The notes beneath the pieces are model-generated. The model did not search any database. It saw only the letters and a list, made by a program, of their open reading frames with translations, and had not been told where the DNA came from. A stretch of DNA of 64,000 bases, from the NCBI GenBank assembly GCA_037133475.1, contig JBAXOB010000004.1:62001-126000 (forward strand), written 5' to 3'. The translations under genes were made by a program, and so were the position numbers. Every line of letters starts with the position of its first letter. Positions within the stretch are counted from its first letter, which is position 1. This DNA is from CAIVAT01 sp037133475. GTDB lineage: Bacteria; Bacteroidota; Bacteroidia; Bacteroidales; FEN-979. This document shows positions 1-8,968 of this stretch, in pieces.

Positions 1-1
1 G

Positions 2-2272
2 GCCGGTATCGGCAATGACTACCAGATCGGCTCTCTCTCCAACTGTTTCGTGATCGGTAACGATGGTGCTTCAGATTCCTATGGCGCCATTATGAAGACC
101 GACGAGGAGCAGGTTCAGCTGATGAAGCGCAGGGGCGGCGTGGGTCACGACCTCTCGCACATCAGGCCAAAGGACAGCAAGGTCAAGAACAGCGCCCTTA
201 CCTCAACCGGGATTGTTCCTTTCATGGAACGTTACTCGAATTCGACACGCGAAGTTGCCCAGGAGGGCCGGCGTGGCGCCCTGATGCTGAGCATCTCGGT
301 GGTACATCCCGATTCCGGGAATTTTATCGATGCAAAACTCGAGGCCGACAAGGTCACCGGGGCCAATATTTCGGTGAAACTGACCGACGAATTCATGCAG
401 GCGGTGGTGAATGATTCCGATTTTGTTCAGAAATTCCCCGTCGACTCCGAAAATCCGATGTTTACCAAAACCATCAAGGCCCGCGACCTGTGGGGCAAGA
501 TTGTACACAATGCATGGAAATCGGCCGAGCCCGGCATCCTTTTCTGGGATACCATCATCCGGGAGTCGATTCCCGATTGTTACGCGGATATGGGATTCCG
601 CACCGTTTCAACCAACCCCTGCGGTGAGATCCCCCTGTGCACCTACGACAGTTGCAGGCTGCTGGCCATCAACCTCTATCATTATGTGGATAACCCCTTT
701 ACTCCCGAAGCCAGTTTCGATTCGGAGCTGTTTATCTCGCATGTGCATAAGGCCCAGCGCATCATGGACGATATCATCGACCTTGAACTGGAAAAGATCG
801 ACCGCATCCTTGCCAAGATAGACCAGGATCCGGAAGGCGAAGAGATCAAAGCCCGTGAACGCAACATGTGGCTGAACATCCGTAAGAAGGCAATTCAGGG
901 ACGCAGGACTGGCTTTGGCATCACGGCCGAAGGCGATATGCTGGCGGCGCTCGGAACCCGCTACGGTTCCGACGATGCAACCGATTTCTCGGTAGAAGTG
1001 CATAAGATCCTGACCATCGAAGCCTACCGTTCATCCGTCACCATGGCCCGCGAACGCGGACCCTTCCCGATTTACGACACCGAACGCGAAGCCCGTAACC
1101 CGTTTATCCAGCGTCTGAAAGATGCCGCTCCCGATGTATATGAGGATATGGCCCGGTATGGCCGCCGCAACATCGCCATGCTTACCATCGCCCCCACCGG
1201 TTCGGTGAGTATTCTCACCCAGACCACTTCAGGCCTAGAGCCTGTATTTGCTGTTTCGTACAAGCGCAGGCGTAAGGTCAATCCAAATGATAAAAACGCC
1301 ACCATCACCTTTACCGACAAGGTTGGCGATACATGGGAGGAGTATTATGTATTCCACCATAATTTCGTAACATGGCTTACCGTGAACGGATACAACGTTG
1401 ACGAGGTCTCCCTGATGGATGAGAAGGAGTTGAAAAATGTCATCAAGAAATCTCCCTATTTCAAGGCAACCGCCAACGATGTCGACTGGGTCGCCAAAGT
1501 GACCATGCAGGGCGCCGTGCAGAAATGGGTCGACCACTCCATCAGCGTCACGGTGAACGTACCGAACGACACGCAGGAGGAGATGATCAGTTCGATCTAC
1601 GAAACCGCCTGGAAGGCTGGTTGCAAGGGAATGACGGTCTACCGCGACGGTTCACGCGACGGTGTCCTGGTCAACAATAACCAGAATGACAAGAAGGAGA
1701 CGACCGAAGGAGATGAATTTGTTGAAACCAAGGCGCCACACCGGCCCGACCGGCTCGAAGCCGATATCATCCGTTTTCAGAATGATCACGAAAAATGGGT
1801 GGCCGTGGTGGGCATCCTCAATGGCAGGCCCTACGAGATATTTACCGGGGTTGCCGAGGACTTCTGGGTTCCTACCTGGGTGCAGAAGGGGTGGATTATC
1901 AAGACCCGCCCCGACAATGTCGGTTCACGCTATGACTTCCAGTTTGAAGACCGGCAGGGATACAAAATCACCATCGAAGCGCTGTCACGGTCGTTCAACA
2001 AAGAGTACTGGAACTACGCCAAGCTGATCTCCGGAATCCTGCGTCATGGCATGCCGTTGCCCTTTGTGGTCAACATCATTTCGAAGCTCCATTTCGAGGT
2101 CGATTCCATCAATACCTGGAAAAACGGGGTGGAGCGGGCTCTCAAGAAATTCATCCCCGACGGAACCAAGGCTGCCGAGCATGCCTGCCCGAAATGCAGT
2201 GACCCGAACGGCCTGGTTTACCAGGAGGGGTGCCTGGTATGCAAAGTGTGTGGTTATTCGCGCTGCGGGTAA
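2..2272 (+). CDS. nrdJ: Adenosylcobalamin-dependent (class II) ribonucleotide reductase, 5' end outside window
   Basis: Reduces ribonucleotides to deoxyribonucleotides using an adenosylcobalamin-generated thiyl radical. The frame is open from base 2, so the N-terminus lies upstream of the window. Visible catalytic features are the first redox Cys in the SNCF context near base 40, the thiyl-radical Cys and nearby Glu in NPCGEIPL (about base 615), the partner Cys in SCRLLAINL, and the substrate-binding segment around APTGSVSIL. The last ~150 residues resemble the TSCPD-type tail of class II enzymes. They end in a Cys-rich zinc-ribbon-like stretch (CPKC...CLVCKVCGYSRCG) that would re-reduce the active site. 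No NrdB-like small subunit is adjacent, as expected for class II. The gene converges with the next one, 3 bp away. The class assignment rests on motif and tail architecture. Confidence 0.93.
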   Translation, partial: AGIGNDYQIGSLSNCFVIGNDGASDSYGAIMKTDEEQVQLMKRRGGVGHDLSHIRPKDSKVKNSALTSTGIVPFMERYSNSTREVAQEGRRGALMLSISVVHPDSGNFIDAKLEADKVTGANISVKLTDEFMQAVVNDSDFVQKFPVDSENPMFTKTIKARDLWGKIVHNAWKSAEPGILFWDTIIRESIPDCYADMGFRTVSTNPCGEIPLCTYDSCRLLAINLYHYVDNPFTPEASFDSELFISHVHKAQRIMDDIIDLELEKIDRILAKIDQDPEGEEIKARERNMWLNIRKKAIQGRRTGFGITAEGDMLAALGTRYGSDDATDFSVEVHKILTIEAYRSSVTMARERGPFPIYDTEREARNPFIQRLKDAAPDVYEDMARYGRRNIAMLTIAPTGSVSILTQTTSGLEPVFAVSYKRRRKVNPNDKNATITFTDKVGDTWEEYYVFHHNFVTWLTVNGYNVDEVSLMDEKELKNVIKKSPYFKATANDVDWVAKVTMQGAVQKWVDHSISVTVNVPNDTQEEMISSIYETAWKAGCKGMTVYRDGSRDGVLVNNNQNDKKETTEGDEFVETKAPHRPDRLEADIIRFQNDHEKWVAVVGILNGRPYEIFTGVAEDFWVPTWVQKGWIIKTRPDNVGSRYDFQFEDRQGYKITIEALSRSFNKEYWNYAKLISGILRHGMPLPFVVNIISKLHFEVDSINTWKNGVERALKKFIPDGTKAAEHACPKCSDPNGLVYQEGCLVCKVCGYSRCG

Positions 2273-2275
2273 GCT

Positions 2276-2674
2276 TCAGAATTTCTTCTTGTGATAGTCG
2301 AAGGTGGTATTGTCGCGTAAGAACTTTATCCGCCTGGCTATCAGGATGAAGGCCTCCAGGTTGTTTTCATTTAACCAGTCGATGGCTGCCTGTTTTCCAC
2401 GGCAGGCATCGGCCAGTACCACCAGGAAGGGATGGTTGTTTGCCTGCAGCCACCGGTATGCCTGTACATTCTCGTCGATTGCCGCATCCAGTGCCGCCAG
2501 GTGAAAGAACTTGTTCATAAACAGCCAGGCAGTGGCCTCTTCACTGCCACGGATGGCATGCGACAGTGCCGCCACCTCGGGGTATCCGTTCTTCATCAGC
2601 CACTCCACGATCTCCGTGTTGCCGATGACGGCCTCACCAAATGCAAGCCATATTTTCGGGGGATAATACAGCAT
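2276..2674 (-). CDS. Conserved hypothetical protein with ~30-residue helical repeats
   Basis: The product is 132 residues and its function is not recognised. The sequence has about three degenerate repeats of the form AxxGxxxAxxWLxxNxxxxxxxLxxA: GNTEIVEWLMKNGY, GSEEATAWLFMNKFF, ENVQAYRWLQANNH and GKQAAIDWLNENN. This suggests a small all-helical, ankyrin-like solenoid rather than an enzyme. There is no signal peptide or membrane segment. It starts 5 bp downstream of the radical SAM gene on the same strand and is probably co-transcribed with it. Confidence 0.75.
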   Translation of the reverse strand: MLYYPPKIWLAFGEAVIGNTEIVEWLMKNGYPEVAALSHAIRGSEEATAWLFMNKFFHLAALDAAIDENVQAYRWLQANNHPFLVVLADACRGKQAAIDWLNENNLEAFILIARRIKFLRDNTTFDYHKKKF

Positions 2675-2679
2675 AGTAC

Positions 2680-3459
2680 CTATTCATAAACAGTAACGTT
2701 CAGGCCGGCTCCACGGACCCTCCCTGCAATCGTATTCAATTCAGCGGGGGGTATCTTTTCAATGCCGTGAACAGGGGTTTCCCTGGCAACCGGGTAGATC
2801 ATCACCAGCTTGGGCCTGATCTTAACCAGCTGCTGCAACCACGCATCGACCTCGCTGACAGTGGTATTGTCGACGGCCTCTCCCTTAAGCACACCCCTCA
2901 GGAACATGCTTTGAATGATCACATCTCCGTCGAACCTGCACAATCCATCCACAATAGCATCAAACGGCATGGGGTCAACGGGATTGTTTACCAGGCGGAA
3001 CATTTTTTCATCCCCTGCATCCAGTTTCTGGATGTTGTTGTCGAGTTTCTTCAGTGCGTTGAAAACGGCAGGCACCGCGATCCTGCTGGCGTTTGACAAC
3101 ACGGTCACCCTGGCGCCCGGGGCATACTGATCGCGCAGCAGGATCGTATCGTCAACGATACCGGCAAAATCAGGATGGAGGGTCGGCTCGCCGTTACCGG
3201 CATAGGTAAGGGCATCGGGGAGGTATTGCTCGCCGGCCAGTTGTTGCAGGCGCATGGCCAGGAAACGGCTTACCTCTTCACGCGAAGGGAAGGCGGGAAC
3301 ACCAGGGGTGTTTTTAGGGGTCCACCCGCATTCGCAGTAGATACAATTGAAGGAGCAGTATTTTGTATGAAGCGGCAGTAAATTGATCCCCAGCGACAAC
3401 CCGAGCCTGCGGCTGCGAACCGGTCCAAATATTACTTCATGAAAGAGAAATCCGGCCAT
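2680..3459 (-). CDS. Radical SAM protein
   Basis: A 259-residue radical SAM enzyme. The [4Fe-4S]/SAM motif CxxxCxxC is visible near the N-terminus as CSFNCIYCECG, preceded by a GPVRSRRLGLSLGINLLP segment typical of short Bacteroidota radical SAM proteins annotated only at family level. A GNGEPTLHPDF segment matches the SAM-binding GGEP-type motif. There is no extra Cys cluster like that of SPASM proteins, so the substrate cannot be named. It is followed 5 bp downstream by the small repeat protein on the same strand. It is divergent from the polyprenyl synthase gene. Confidence 0.88.
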   Translation of the reverse strand: MAGFLFHEVIFGPVRSRRLGLSLGINLLPLHTKYCSFNCIYCECGWTPKNTPGVPAFPSREEVSRFLAMRLQQLAGEQYLPDALTYAGNGEPTLHPDFAGIVDDTILLRDQYAPGARVTVLSNASRIAVPAVFNALKKLDNNIQKLDAGDEKMFRLVNNPVDPMPFDAIVDGLCRFDGDVIIQSMFLRGVLKGEAVDNTTVSEVDAWLQQLVKIRPKLVMIYPVARETPVHGIEKIPPAELNTIAGRVRGAGLNVTVYE

Positions 3460-3545
3460 ATTCAGTAATTAGGATGCAAAAATCCGCATTTTCGGCTGCA
3501 AATCCTAAATTAGTCACAGGAAAAATGATTACTTTTACGGGTTCT

Positions 3546-4532
3546 ATGACCTATCAGGTGATCTCACTCAACGAAATAAAGGCCCCCATCAGCGAACACA
3601 TTGAAGTCTTTGAAGGAAAATTCAGGGCTTCCATGAAGAGTTCCGTGCCACTGCTTGACACGATAACGCATTACATTATCAAGCGCAAGGGCAAGCAGGT
3701 CAGGCCCATGTTTGTCTTTCTTTCAGCCGGCCTGTGCGGCACTGTTAACGAAAGCACTTACCGGGCGGCCGGGCTCATAGAGCTCTTGCATACCGCCACG
3801 CTTGTACACGACGATGTCGTGGATGATTCCAACCTGCGTCGGGGGTTTTTCTCCCTCAACGCGCTGTGGAAAAACAAGATTGCCGTCCTGGTAGGCGATT
3901 ACCTGCTGTCGAGGGGATTGCTGCTGGCCCTGGAGCAGGATGAATTCCAGCTGCTGAAGATCGTCTCCAACGCCGTTCGTGAAATGAGCGAAGGGGAGTT
4001 GCTGCAGATTGAAAAGGCCCGCAAGCTCGATATCCGGGAAGATGTCTATTTCGAAATCATCCGTAAGAAAACAGCCACCCTGATTGCCTCCTGTTGTGCC
4101 TGCGGGGCCTCCTCGGTGGGTGTTTCAAAGGAGCAGATCGATGCGATGTGGAAGTTCGGGGAATATGTCGGCATTGCCTTCCAGATCAAGGATGACCTGT
4201 TTGATTACCAGCACAGCAATGCCACCGGGAAACCCAACGGCACCGACATCCGCGACCAGAAGATGACCCTCCCGCTGATCTACCTGCTGAATCATGCCGA
4301 TTACCTGGAAAAACGATGGATCATCAACACCGTGAAAAATCACCATGATGACGCCCAGCAGGTGGCAAAGCTGATTGAAAAGGTCGTCGAACGGGGCGGC
4401 ATCGAATATGCACGGGAACAGATGCTCCTCTATCGCGGGAAATCACTGGATATTCTCCGGACCTTCCCCGAAAACAGGTTCCGGGATTCGCTGGAACAGC
4501 TTGTTGTTTATACAACTGAACGAAACAAATAA
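3546..4532 (+). CDS. Polyprenyl (long-chain isoprenyl) diphosphate synthase
   Basis: Condenses isopentenyl diphosphate onto an allylic diphosphate to make the side chain of the respiratory quinone, menaquinone in most Bacteroidota. Both Asp-rich motifs are present: LVHDDVVDDSNLRRG (first, with the following Arg) and FQIKDDLFDY (second). The LLHTATLVHDD and KPNGTDIRDQKMTLPLIYLL signatures are also clear. The upstream ATG at 3474 would add 24 residues. The 3546 start gives 328 residues, the usual family length, and lies just after a weak TACTTTTA promoter-like box at about 3529-3536. Product chain length cannot be read from the sequence. Confidence 0.9.
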   Translation: MTYQVISLNEIKAPISEHIEVFEGKFRASMKSSVPLLDTITHYIIKRKGKQVRPMFVFLSAGLCGTVNESTYRAAGLIELLHTATLVHDDVVDDSNLRRGFFSLNALWKNKIAVLVGDYLLSRGLLLALEQDEFQLLKIVSNAVREMSEGELLQIEKARKLDIREDVYFEIIRKKTATLIASCCACGASSVGVSKEQIDAMWKFGEYVGIAFQIKDDLFDYQHSNATGKPNGTDIRDQKMTLPLIYLLNHADYLEKRWIINTVKNHHDDAQQVAKLIEKVVERGGIEYAREQMLLYRGKSLDILRTFPENRFRDSLEQLVVYTTERNK

Positions 4533-4572
4533 ACTGCGGGCATAGCCTTGCTTGCTGCAAACCAGGAAATTT

Positions 4573-5631
4573 CTATGCTTTTTTCAGGGTAAACCCAAAG
4601 GTGGTGCCTACCCCGATGGCGCTGCGCACGTTCACCGTCTGGTGGTGCGCTTCAATGATATGCTTGACAATGGCAAGTCCCAGCCCTTTTCCCTTCTTGG
4701 TAGCCGCCCTGCCCCGGTCGGTACGGTAAAAACGTTCAAAAACCCTGGGAAGCTCCCCTGTGTCGATGCCAATCCCGTTGTCGGTTATCTCGGTGAGGAT
4801 ATGTTCATCCATGTCGAAAAAGGTGATCTTGGTCCGCCCGTCCTCATGACTGCCATAGCGGATGGTATTATCGACCATATTGATGAGCACCTGCCTGATT
4901 CTTTCCCGGTCGCCCTCCACCAGCATCGTTTTTTCAGGATCGTTGAGGATGATCTGGATATCATGCTTGTGCGCCTTCATCTCCAGGAATTCCACCACCT
5001 CGCGTGCCAGCGGGACGATGTCGAACCGGATGATATTCAGCTTCAGCTGCCCAGTCTCCAGTTGTGAAATTTCATCCAGGTCGCCGATGATCTTCACCAG
5101 CCGTTCAACGCTCTTCTCGGTCCTTTTGAGGTACTCCCTGTTGATGGTGGGATCTTCCAGCCCACCGTCAAGCAGGGTGGAAACATAGCCCTGGATATTG
5201 AATAACGGCGTTTTGAGTTCGTGCGACACGTTCCCGATAAAATCGCGGCGGTAAATCTCGAGCCGTTTAAGTTGTTCGATCTCCATCTGTTTTTCCGATT
5301 CCCAGTTTTCCACCTCCGCCTGCACATGATCGATCAGGTTCTGATCGGCCCGGTTCTGACTTTTTCCCTTTTTGCCCACTTTTACCGAGTGGATCGATTT
5401 ATAGATCAGCCTGATCTTGCTGTAGATGAACCGTTCAAGGGTATACCGGAAGATCAGGAAGGCAACCAGGAAGATCGCCACTGCGCTGAGAAACAGCGCG
5501 AGGAAGGTATAGAAATGGATGAATGCATTCGTGAAGATGATCGTAACCGAAAAGACAAAAAGCACGATATAAGCGCCCGTAATAACTGCGGCATTCAGCA
5601 GGGCGAGGTTGCGGGGCTCATAGAATTTCAT
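4573..5631 (-). CDS. Membrane sensor histidine kinase (PhoR-like)
   Basis: A 352-residue kinase with two N-terminal transmembrane helices (about residues 12-35 and 41-62) separated by a very short loop, so it has almost no extracytoplasmic sensor. A linker or coiled coil follows (about 85-128), then HisKA with the phospho-acceptor His137 in NVSHELKTPL. The HATPase_c domain shows the N box (NMVDNTIRYG), G1 (TDNGIGID) and G2 (GKGLGLAIVKHI). Its start codon overlaps the end of the response-regulator gene by 4 bp, so the pair is translationally coupled. The minimal periplasmic loop suggests it senses the membrane, an intracellular signal or a partner protein. Confidence 0.93.
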   Translation of the reverse strand: MKFYEPRNLALLNAAVITGAYIVLFVFSVTIIFTNAFIHFYTFLALFLSAVAIFLVAFLIFRYTLERFIYSKIRLIYKSIHSVKVGKKGKSQNRADQNLIDHVQAEVENWESEKQMEIEQLKRLEIYRRDFIGNVSHELKTPLFNIQGYVSTLLDGGLEDPTINREYLKRTEKSVERLVKIIGDLDEISQLETGQLKLNIIRFDIVPLAREVVEFLEMKAHKHDIQIILNDPEKTMLVEGDRERIRQVLINMVDNTIRYGSHEDGRTKITFFDMDEHILTEITDNGIGIDTGELPRVFERFYRTDRGRAATKKGKGLGLAIVKHIIEAHHQTVNVRSAIGVGTTFGFTLKKA

Positions 5632-6314
5632 TGTTCATCGAATTTATAGCCCACCCCCTTGATCGTTTTGATGCTGTCGATACCCAGCTTTTCGCGTATC
5701 CTGCGGATATGGACATCGATGGTACGGTCGCCCACCACGACATCCTCCCCCCAAACATTCGCAAAGATCTCCTCTCGCGTTACAACCTTGTCGGGCCTCG
5801 AAACCAGGAACTGCAGCAGTTCAAACTCCTTGCGTACTAGGGTGATTTCAACACCCTCCTTCACCACCACGTACCGGTCCTTATCAATGATAAATCCCTT
5901 TAACGTAATGATATTGCCTGATTCCGGAACCTCCTTATAGCGGCGCAGCAGGGCCTGGATCCTGCTGATGAAAAGTTTTGGCTTGATGGGTTTGGTAATA
6001 TAGTCGTCGGCCCCGGCATCAAATCCGGCAATCTGCGAATAATCCTCTCCCCTTGCCGACAAAAAGGCAATGACCGTTCCCTCGAGTTCAGGGATACTCC
6101 TGAGCCTGTTACAGGTCTCCATCCCATCCATGCCGGGCATCATGACATCCAGGATGATGAGCATGGGCTTGCCTTCGCGGGCCAGTTTCAGCGCCTTCTC
6201 CCCGTTTTTAGCCTTTAACACCTTGTATCCCTCCCGTTCAAGGTTGTAACCCAGGAATTCAAGGATGTCAGGCTCGTCGTCGACTAAGAGGATGGTAATT
6301 TCACTGTTTTCCAT
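5628..6314 (-). CDS. OmpR/PhoB-family response regulator
   Basis: A 228-residue regulator. The receiver domain has the acidic pocket (VDDEPD), phospho-acceptor Asp56 in ILDVMMPGMDG and the conserved Lys in YITKPIKP. A winged helix of the OmpR class follows, with the recognition-helix region VVGDRTIDVHIRRIREKLG and the terminal hairpin IKGVGYKF. It is first in the operon, overlapping the kinase by 4 bp. A minus-strand promoter-like TATCTTTA lies about 90 bp upstream. Its regulon is unknown from the window. Confidence 0.94.
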   Translation of the reverse strand: MENSEITILLVDDEPDILEFLGYNLEREGYKVLKAKNGEKALKLAREGKPMLIILDVMMPGMDGMETCNRLRSIPELEGTVIAFLSARGEDYSQIAGFDAGADDYITKPIKPKLFISRIQALLRRYKEVPESGNIITLKGFIIDKDRYVVVKEGVEITLVRKEFELLQFLVSRPDKVVTREEIFANVWGEDVVVGDRTIDVHIRRIREKLGIDSIKTIKGVGYKFDEQ

Positions 6315-6771
6315 AATAGTTTATTAATCCCTTTTACCGGAAAAAAAAAGGAGCGCCTGTCAACTCCTGCCTGCCGGTTTTGACAAGGTCGTTTTTCTCA
6401 GTCGTAAAGATATGAAATATCCATAAATCCTCCCTTCAAACAAAGCCGCTGATGATCATTGTTAATGTTTATTTAATTTGATTAAGCATCATCATTCAAA
6501 TTACGATCAATCAGGCCAGTTAATGAAGAAACCAGGAGAAACCATATCCAGTAACCAATCGGTTGATGCAGAAGGCGACCCGGGACAGGTTCCATTTTTA
6601 TGGCAGCATAACTTTCCACCCCCTGAGGACAAAATTGACAGGAAAAAACTGCATGGCTGACGGGAGGCTTATTGCCCGTCAGGAACACAATTATTCTGAA
6701 AGTTTTATGTTTGTTATCATTGCAGGGCATTCCATATCGTGTTGTTTTATACTTTTATGCAAAATTTGAGC
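6315..6771. other. Intergenic region between response regulator and outer-membrane protein
   Basis: No convincing gene was seen. The left part carries a minus-strand -7-like TATCTTTA at 6405-6412, probably for the two-component operon. An 8-bp inverted repeat (CTGACGGG / CCCGTCAG) lies at 6657-6682 with no U-tract. On the plus strand, TATACTTTTATG just before 6772 resembles the TAnnTTTG -7 box and would serve the barrel-protein gene. Small overlapping reading frames of 60-82 codons on both strands lack family features or coding bias. Confidence 0.5.
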
Positions 6772-7389
6772 ATGAGAAAAATTGTATTGTTGATGATGCT
6801 TGTGTTTCCCCTGGCCTCACACGCGCAAAGGTTCAACGGCGGCGTACTGGCGGGGGGCCTGGTGAGCCAGGTGGATGGGGATAACGATGCGGGATACCAC
6901 AAATTCGGGTACCTGGCAGGGGGATTTGTAAGCCTGAAGGTTTCACCCCGTTCCTCCTTTCAACTGGAAATGGAATATATCCAGAAGGGCGCCAGGCAGA
7001 ATGCTGATACCCTTACCAACACCGGGACAACCTACCTCACCCGCTTGCATTATCTTGAGATCCCGTTACTTTACCAGTTTACCTTTGCAAACCGGTTCCA
7101 GGCGGAGGCGGGACCGGCAGCCGACGTGCTGCTTGGCTCCTATGTGACCGTTAACGGGATGGAATCCGCCATAACGGTTCCATACAGGACTGTCAGTTTA
7201 AGTGGCATCGCCGGTTTTTCCGGCTTCATCACCGACCATCTCAAAGCAGGGCTAAGGATAAACTACTCCCTGATGTCAATCAGGGAGGGCTGGGTTTACG
7301 GAGCCCGCAAGATCCTGTTCGAAACAGGCCAGTACAACAATGTGTTATCGCTTTCGCTGAGCTGGTATTTCAAACCGAGGGATTTCTGA
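6772..7389 (+). CDS. Outer-membrane beta-barrel protein (PorT/porin family)
   Basis: A 205-residue secreted protein. A signal peptide is visible (MRKIVLLMMLVFPLASHAQ, cleavage after SHA). Alternating hydrophobic/aromatic strands follow, including LEMEYIQKGARQNAD, YLEIPLLYQFTF, AGLRINYSLM and a terminal SLSLSWYFKPRDF ending in aromatics, typical of the 8-stranded outer_membrane_beta-barrel_2 type. The 6772 start is preferred over an in-frame ATG at 6739 because it gives a normal signal peptide and the upstream ATG lies inside a promoter-like sequence. Its stop overlaps the ubiX start by one base (TGATG). That coupling is probably positional rather than functional. Confidence 0.82.
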   Translation: MRKIVLLMMLVFPLASHAQRFNGGVLAGGLVSQVDGDNDAGYHKFGYLAGGFVSLKVSPRSSFQLEMEYIQKGARQNADTLTNTGTTYLTRLHYLEIPLLYQFTFANRFQAEAGPAADVLLGSYVTVNGMESAITVPYRTVSLSGIAGFSGFITDHLKAGLRINYSLMSIREGWVYGARKILFETGQYNNVLSLSLSWYFKPRDF

Positions 7390-7973
7390 TGAAAAAACAA
7401 AAAATCATCATCGGGGTGACCGGGGCAAGCGGGGCCATTTACGGGAAACTGTTGATTGAACGGCTGAAAGGGCTCACCGGCCAGGTAGAGCGGTGCGGGG
7501 TCATTTTTTCCGAGAATGCCAGGGCGGTGTGGAAATTTGAACTCCGCGAGGATCCTGACGAAATTCTGCAAACCGGCGGGCTGGCGCTGGCAACCTACCA
7601 GCCAGGCGATTTTTTCGCCCCGATGGCCTCAGGCTCGGCCGGGTACGACACGATGATCGTGTGCCCCTGTACGATGGGCACCCTCGGGCGCATTGCCTCG
7701 GGCGTGTCGTCCGACCTGCTTACCCGTGCTGCGGATGTGATGCTCAAGGAGCGGAAAAAACTCATCCTGGTTCCCCGCGAAACCCCCTACAGCCTGATCC
7801 ACCTGAACAACATGAAAGCGGTCACCGAGGCAGGCGCCATTATCTGCCCTGCCTCCCCCTCCTTTTACAGCAGGCCTGCTACCCTCGATGAGCTGGCCAT
7901 GACGGTCGTCGACAGGATCCTTTCCCTGGCCGGGTTTACCCTCGACACCTACACATGGGGCGACGCCGGGTGA
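7389..7973 (+). CDS. ubiX: Flavin prenyltransferase UbiX family
   Basis: A 194-residue flavoprotein that attaches a dimethylallyl unit to FMN, making the prenylated cofactor of UbiD-type decarboxylases. It shows the N-terminal Rossmann GVTGASGAIYG motif, the phosphate-binding VCPCTMGTLGRIASG loop with downstream SSDLLTRAADV, and RETPYSLIHLNNM, which is very characteristic of UbiX. Length matches the family (about 190). No ubiD lies in the window. It overlaps the barrel-protein gene by one base and converges with queG after 64 bp. Confidence 0.92.
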   Translation: MKKQKIIIGVTGASGAIYGKLLIERLKGLTGQVERCGVIFSENARAVWKFELREDPDEILQTGGLALATYQPGDFFAPMASGSAGYDTMIVCPCTMGTLGRIASGVSSDLLTRAADVMLKERKKLILVPRETPYSLIHLNNMKAVTEAGAIICPASPSFYSRPATLDELAMTVVDRILSLAGFTLDTYTWGDAG

Positions 7974-8037
7974 GTCTCTCCGGGTCGATGTCACCGTAAA
8001 GTTAGGGGGTGCACAGTTCACTAAGCCAGCCCCATTC

Positions 8038-8946
8038 TCAGGGGCAGGCCCTGATGTTCTTCATAAACCTTTCGTACCCGACCCTGGCAACAGGCGACCC
8101 GGCGAACAGCCGTGCAAAATCAGTTTCCGTCAACATCAGCCACCCGGTCTTTCGTATCTTCACCAGCTCCTCTGACGGAATGAACTCAGGAATGTCGTGC
8201 GGCTGCGGATGGCGGTTGTAGGGACATGCATCCTGGCAAATGTCACAACCGTAAATCCTGTCATTAAGCTTTTCCCTGAGTTCACCGGGAATTTCAACCT
8301 TACTTTCAATGGTGAGATAGGAGATACATCGCGGGATGTCGAGCTGGTAGGGTGTGTCGAGCGCCCCCGTCGGGCAGGCCCGGATACATTTTTCGCAGTC
8401 GCCGCAATGGTCGGTTCCGGGAGGGTCGGGTTCCAGTTCAAGGTCGGTCAGGATCATGCCGATAAAAAAAAACGAGCCGTTTTTTTGATGGATCAGAAGG
8501 GTATTCTTCCCCTGCCAGCCCAATCCGCAGCGCTGTGCCCAGGCTTTTTCGAGCATGGGCCCCGAGTCGACAAAGATCCTGGCGCTGAATTCTCCAAAAC
8601 CGCCATGCATGAAGTCAACCAGCTTTTCCAGTCTGCCCCGCAAAAGGGTATGATAGTCGCCCCCATAGGCATACCGGGAGATAAAAAAATTGTCAGCCCC
8701 GGGAATCAGTTCATGAGGAGCATAGTTCATCGTAACCCCGATCACCGTTTTCGCGCCGGGCAGGAGCAGCTCAGGGTTGAGTCGTTGGCTTGCATAACGT
8801 TCAAGATATTGAAGCGTGGCCAACCGTTTCCCGGCAACGAAGTCATGATAAAAGGGTCTTAACTCCTCCAGCGGTTCGCAACGTGCAAACCCGCACTGGC
8901 CGAATCCCAGTTCAAGGGCCTTTTGGGTTATGGCGGTTTTTTTCAA
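8038..8946 (-). CDS. queG: Epoxyqueuosine reductase QueG
   Basis: Catalyses the last step of queuosine synthesis, cobalamin-dependent reduction of epoxyqueuosine at the wobble position of tRNA. Visible features are the catalytic Asp in FVDSGPMLEKAWA, the cobalamin-domain segment LGWQGKNTLLI, and two [4Fe-4S] ferredoxin clusters (CGDCEKCIRACPTGAL and CDICQDACPYN). The 302-residue length and absence of C-terminal HEAT repeats fit the short form of the family. It lies 22 bp downstream of ruvB on the same strand, so co-transcription is likely. Confidence 0.94.
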   Translation of the reverse strand: MKKTAITQKALELGFGQCGFARCEPLEELRPFYHDFVAGKRLATLQYLERYASQRLNPELLLPGAKTVIGVTMNYAPHELIPGADNFFISRYAYGGDYHTLLRGRLEKLVDFMHGGFGEFSARIFVDSGPMLEKAWAQRCGLGWQGKNTLLIHQKNGSFFFIGMILTDLELEPDPPGTDHCGDCEKCIRACPTGALDTPYQLDIPRCISYLTIESKVEIPGELREKLNDRIYGCDICQDACPYNRHPQPHDIPEFIPSEELVKIRKTGWLMLTETDFARLFAGSPVARVGYERFMKNIRACP

Positions 8947-8968
8947 TTTCCCGGGGATGATGTGGTTA

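Noticed and set aside
6478..6730. 60- and 82-codon frames on opposite strands left of the barrel-protein gene
   Set aside because: They overlap each other, lack family features, and the region reads as a promoter spacer.
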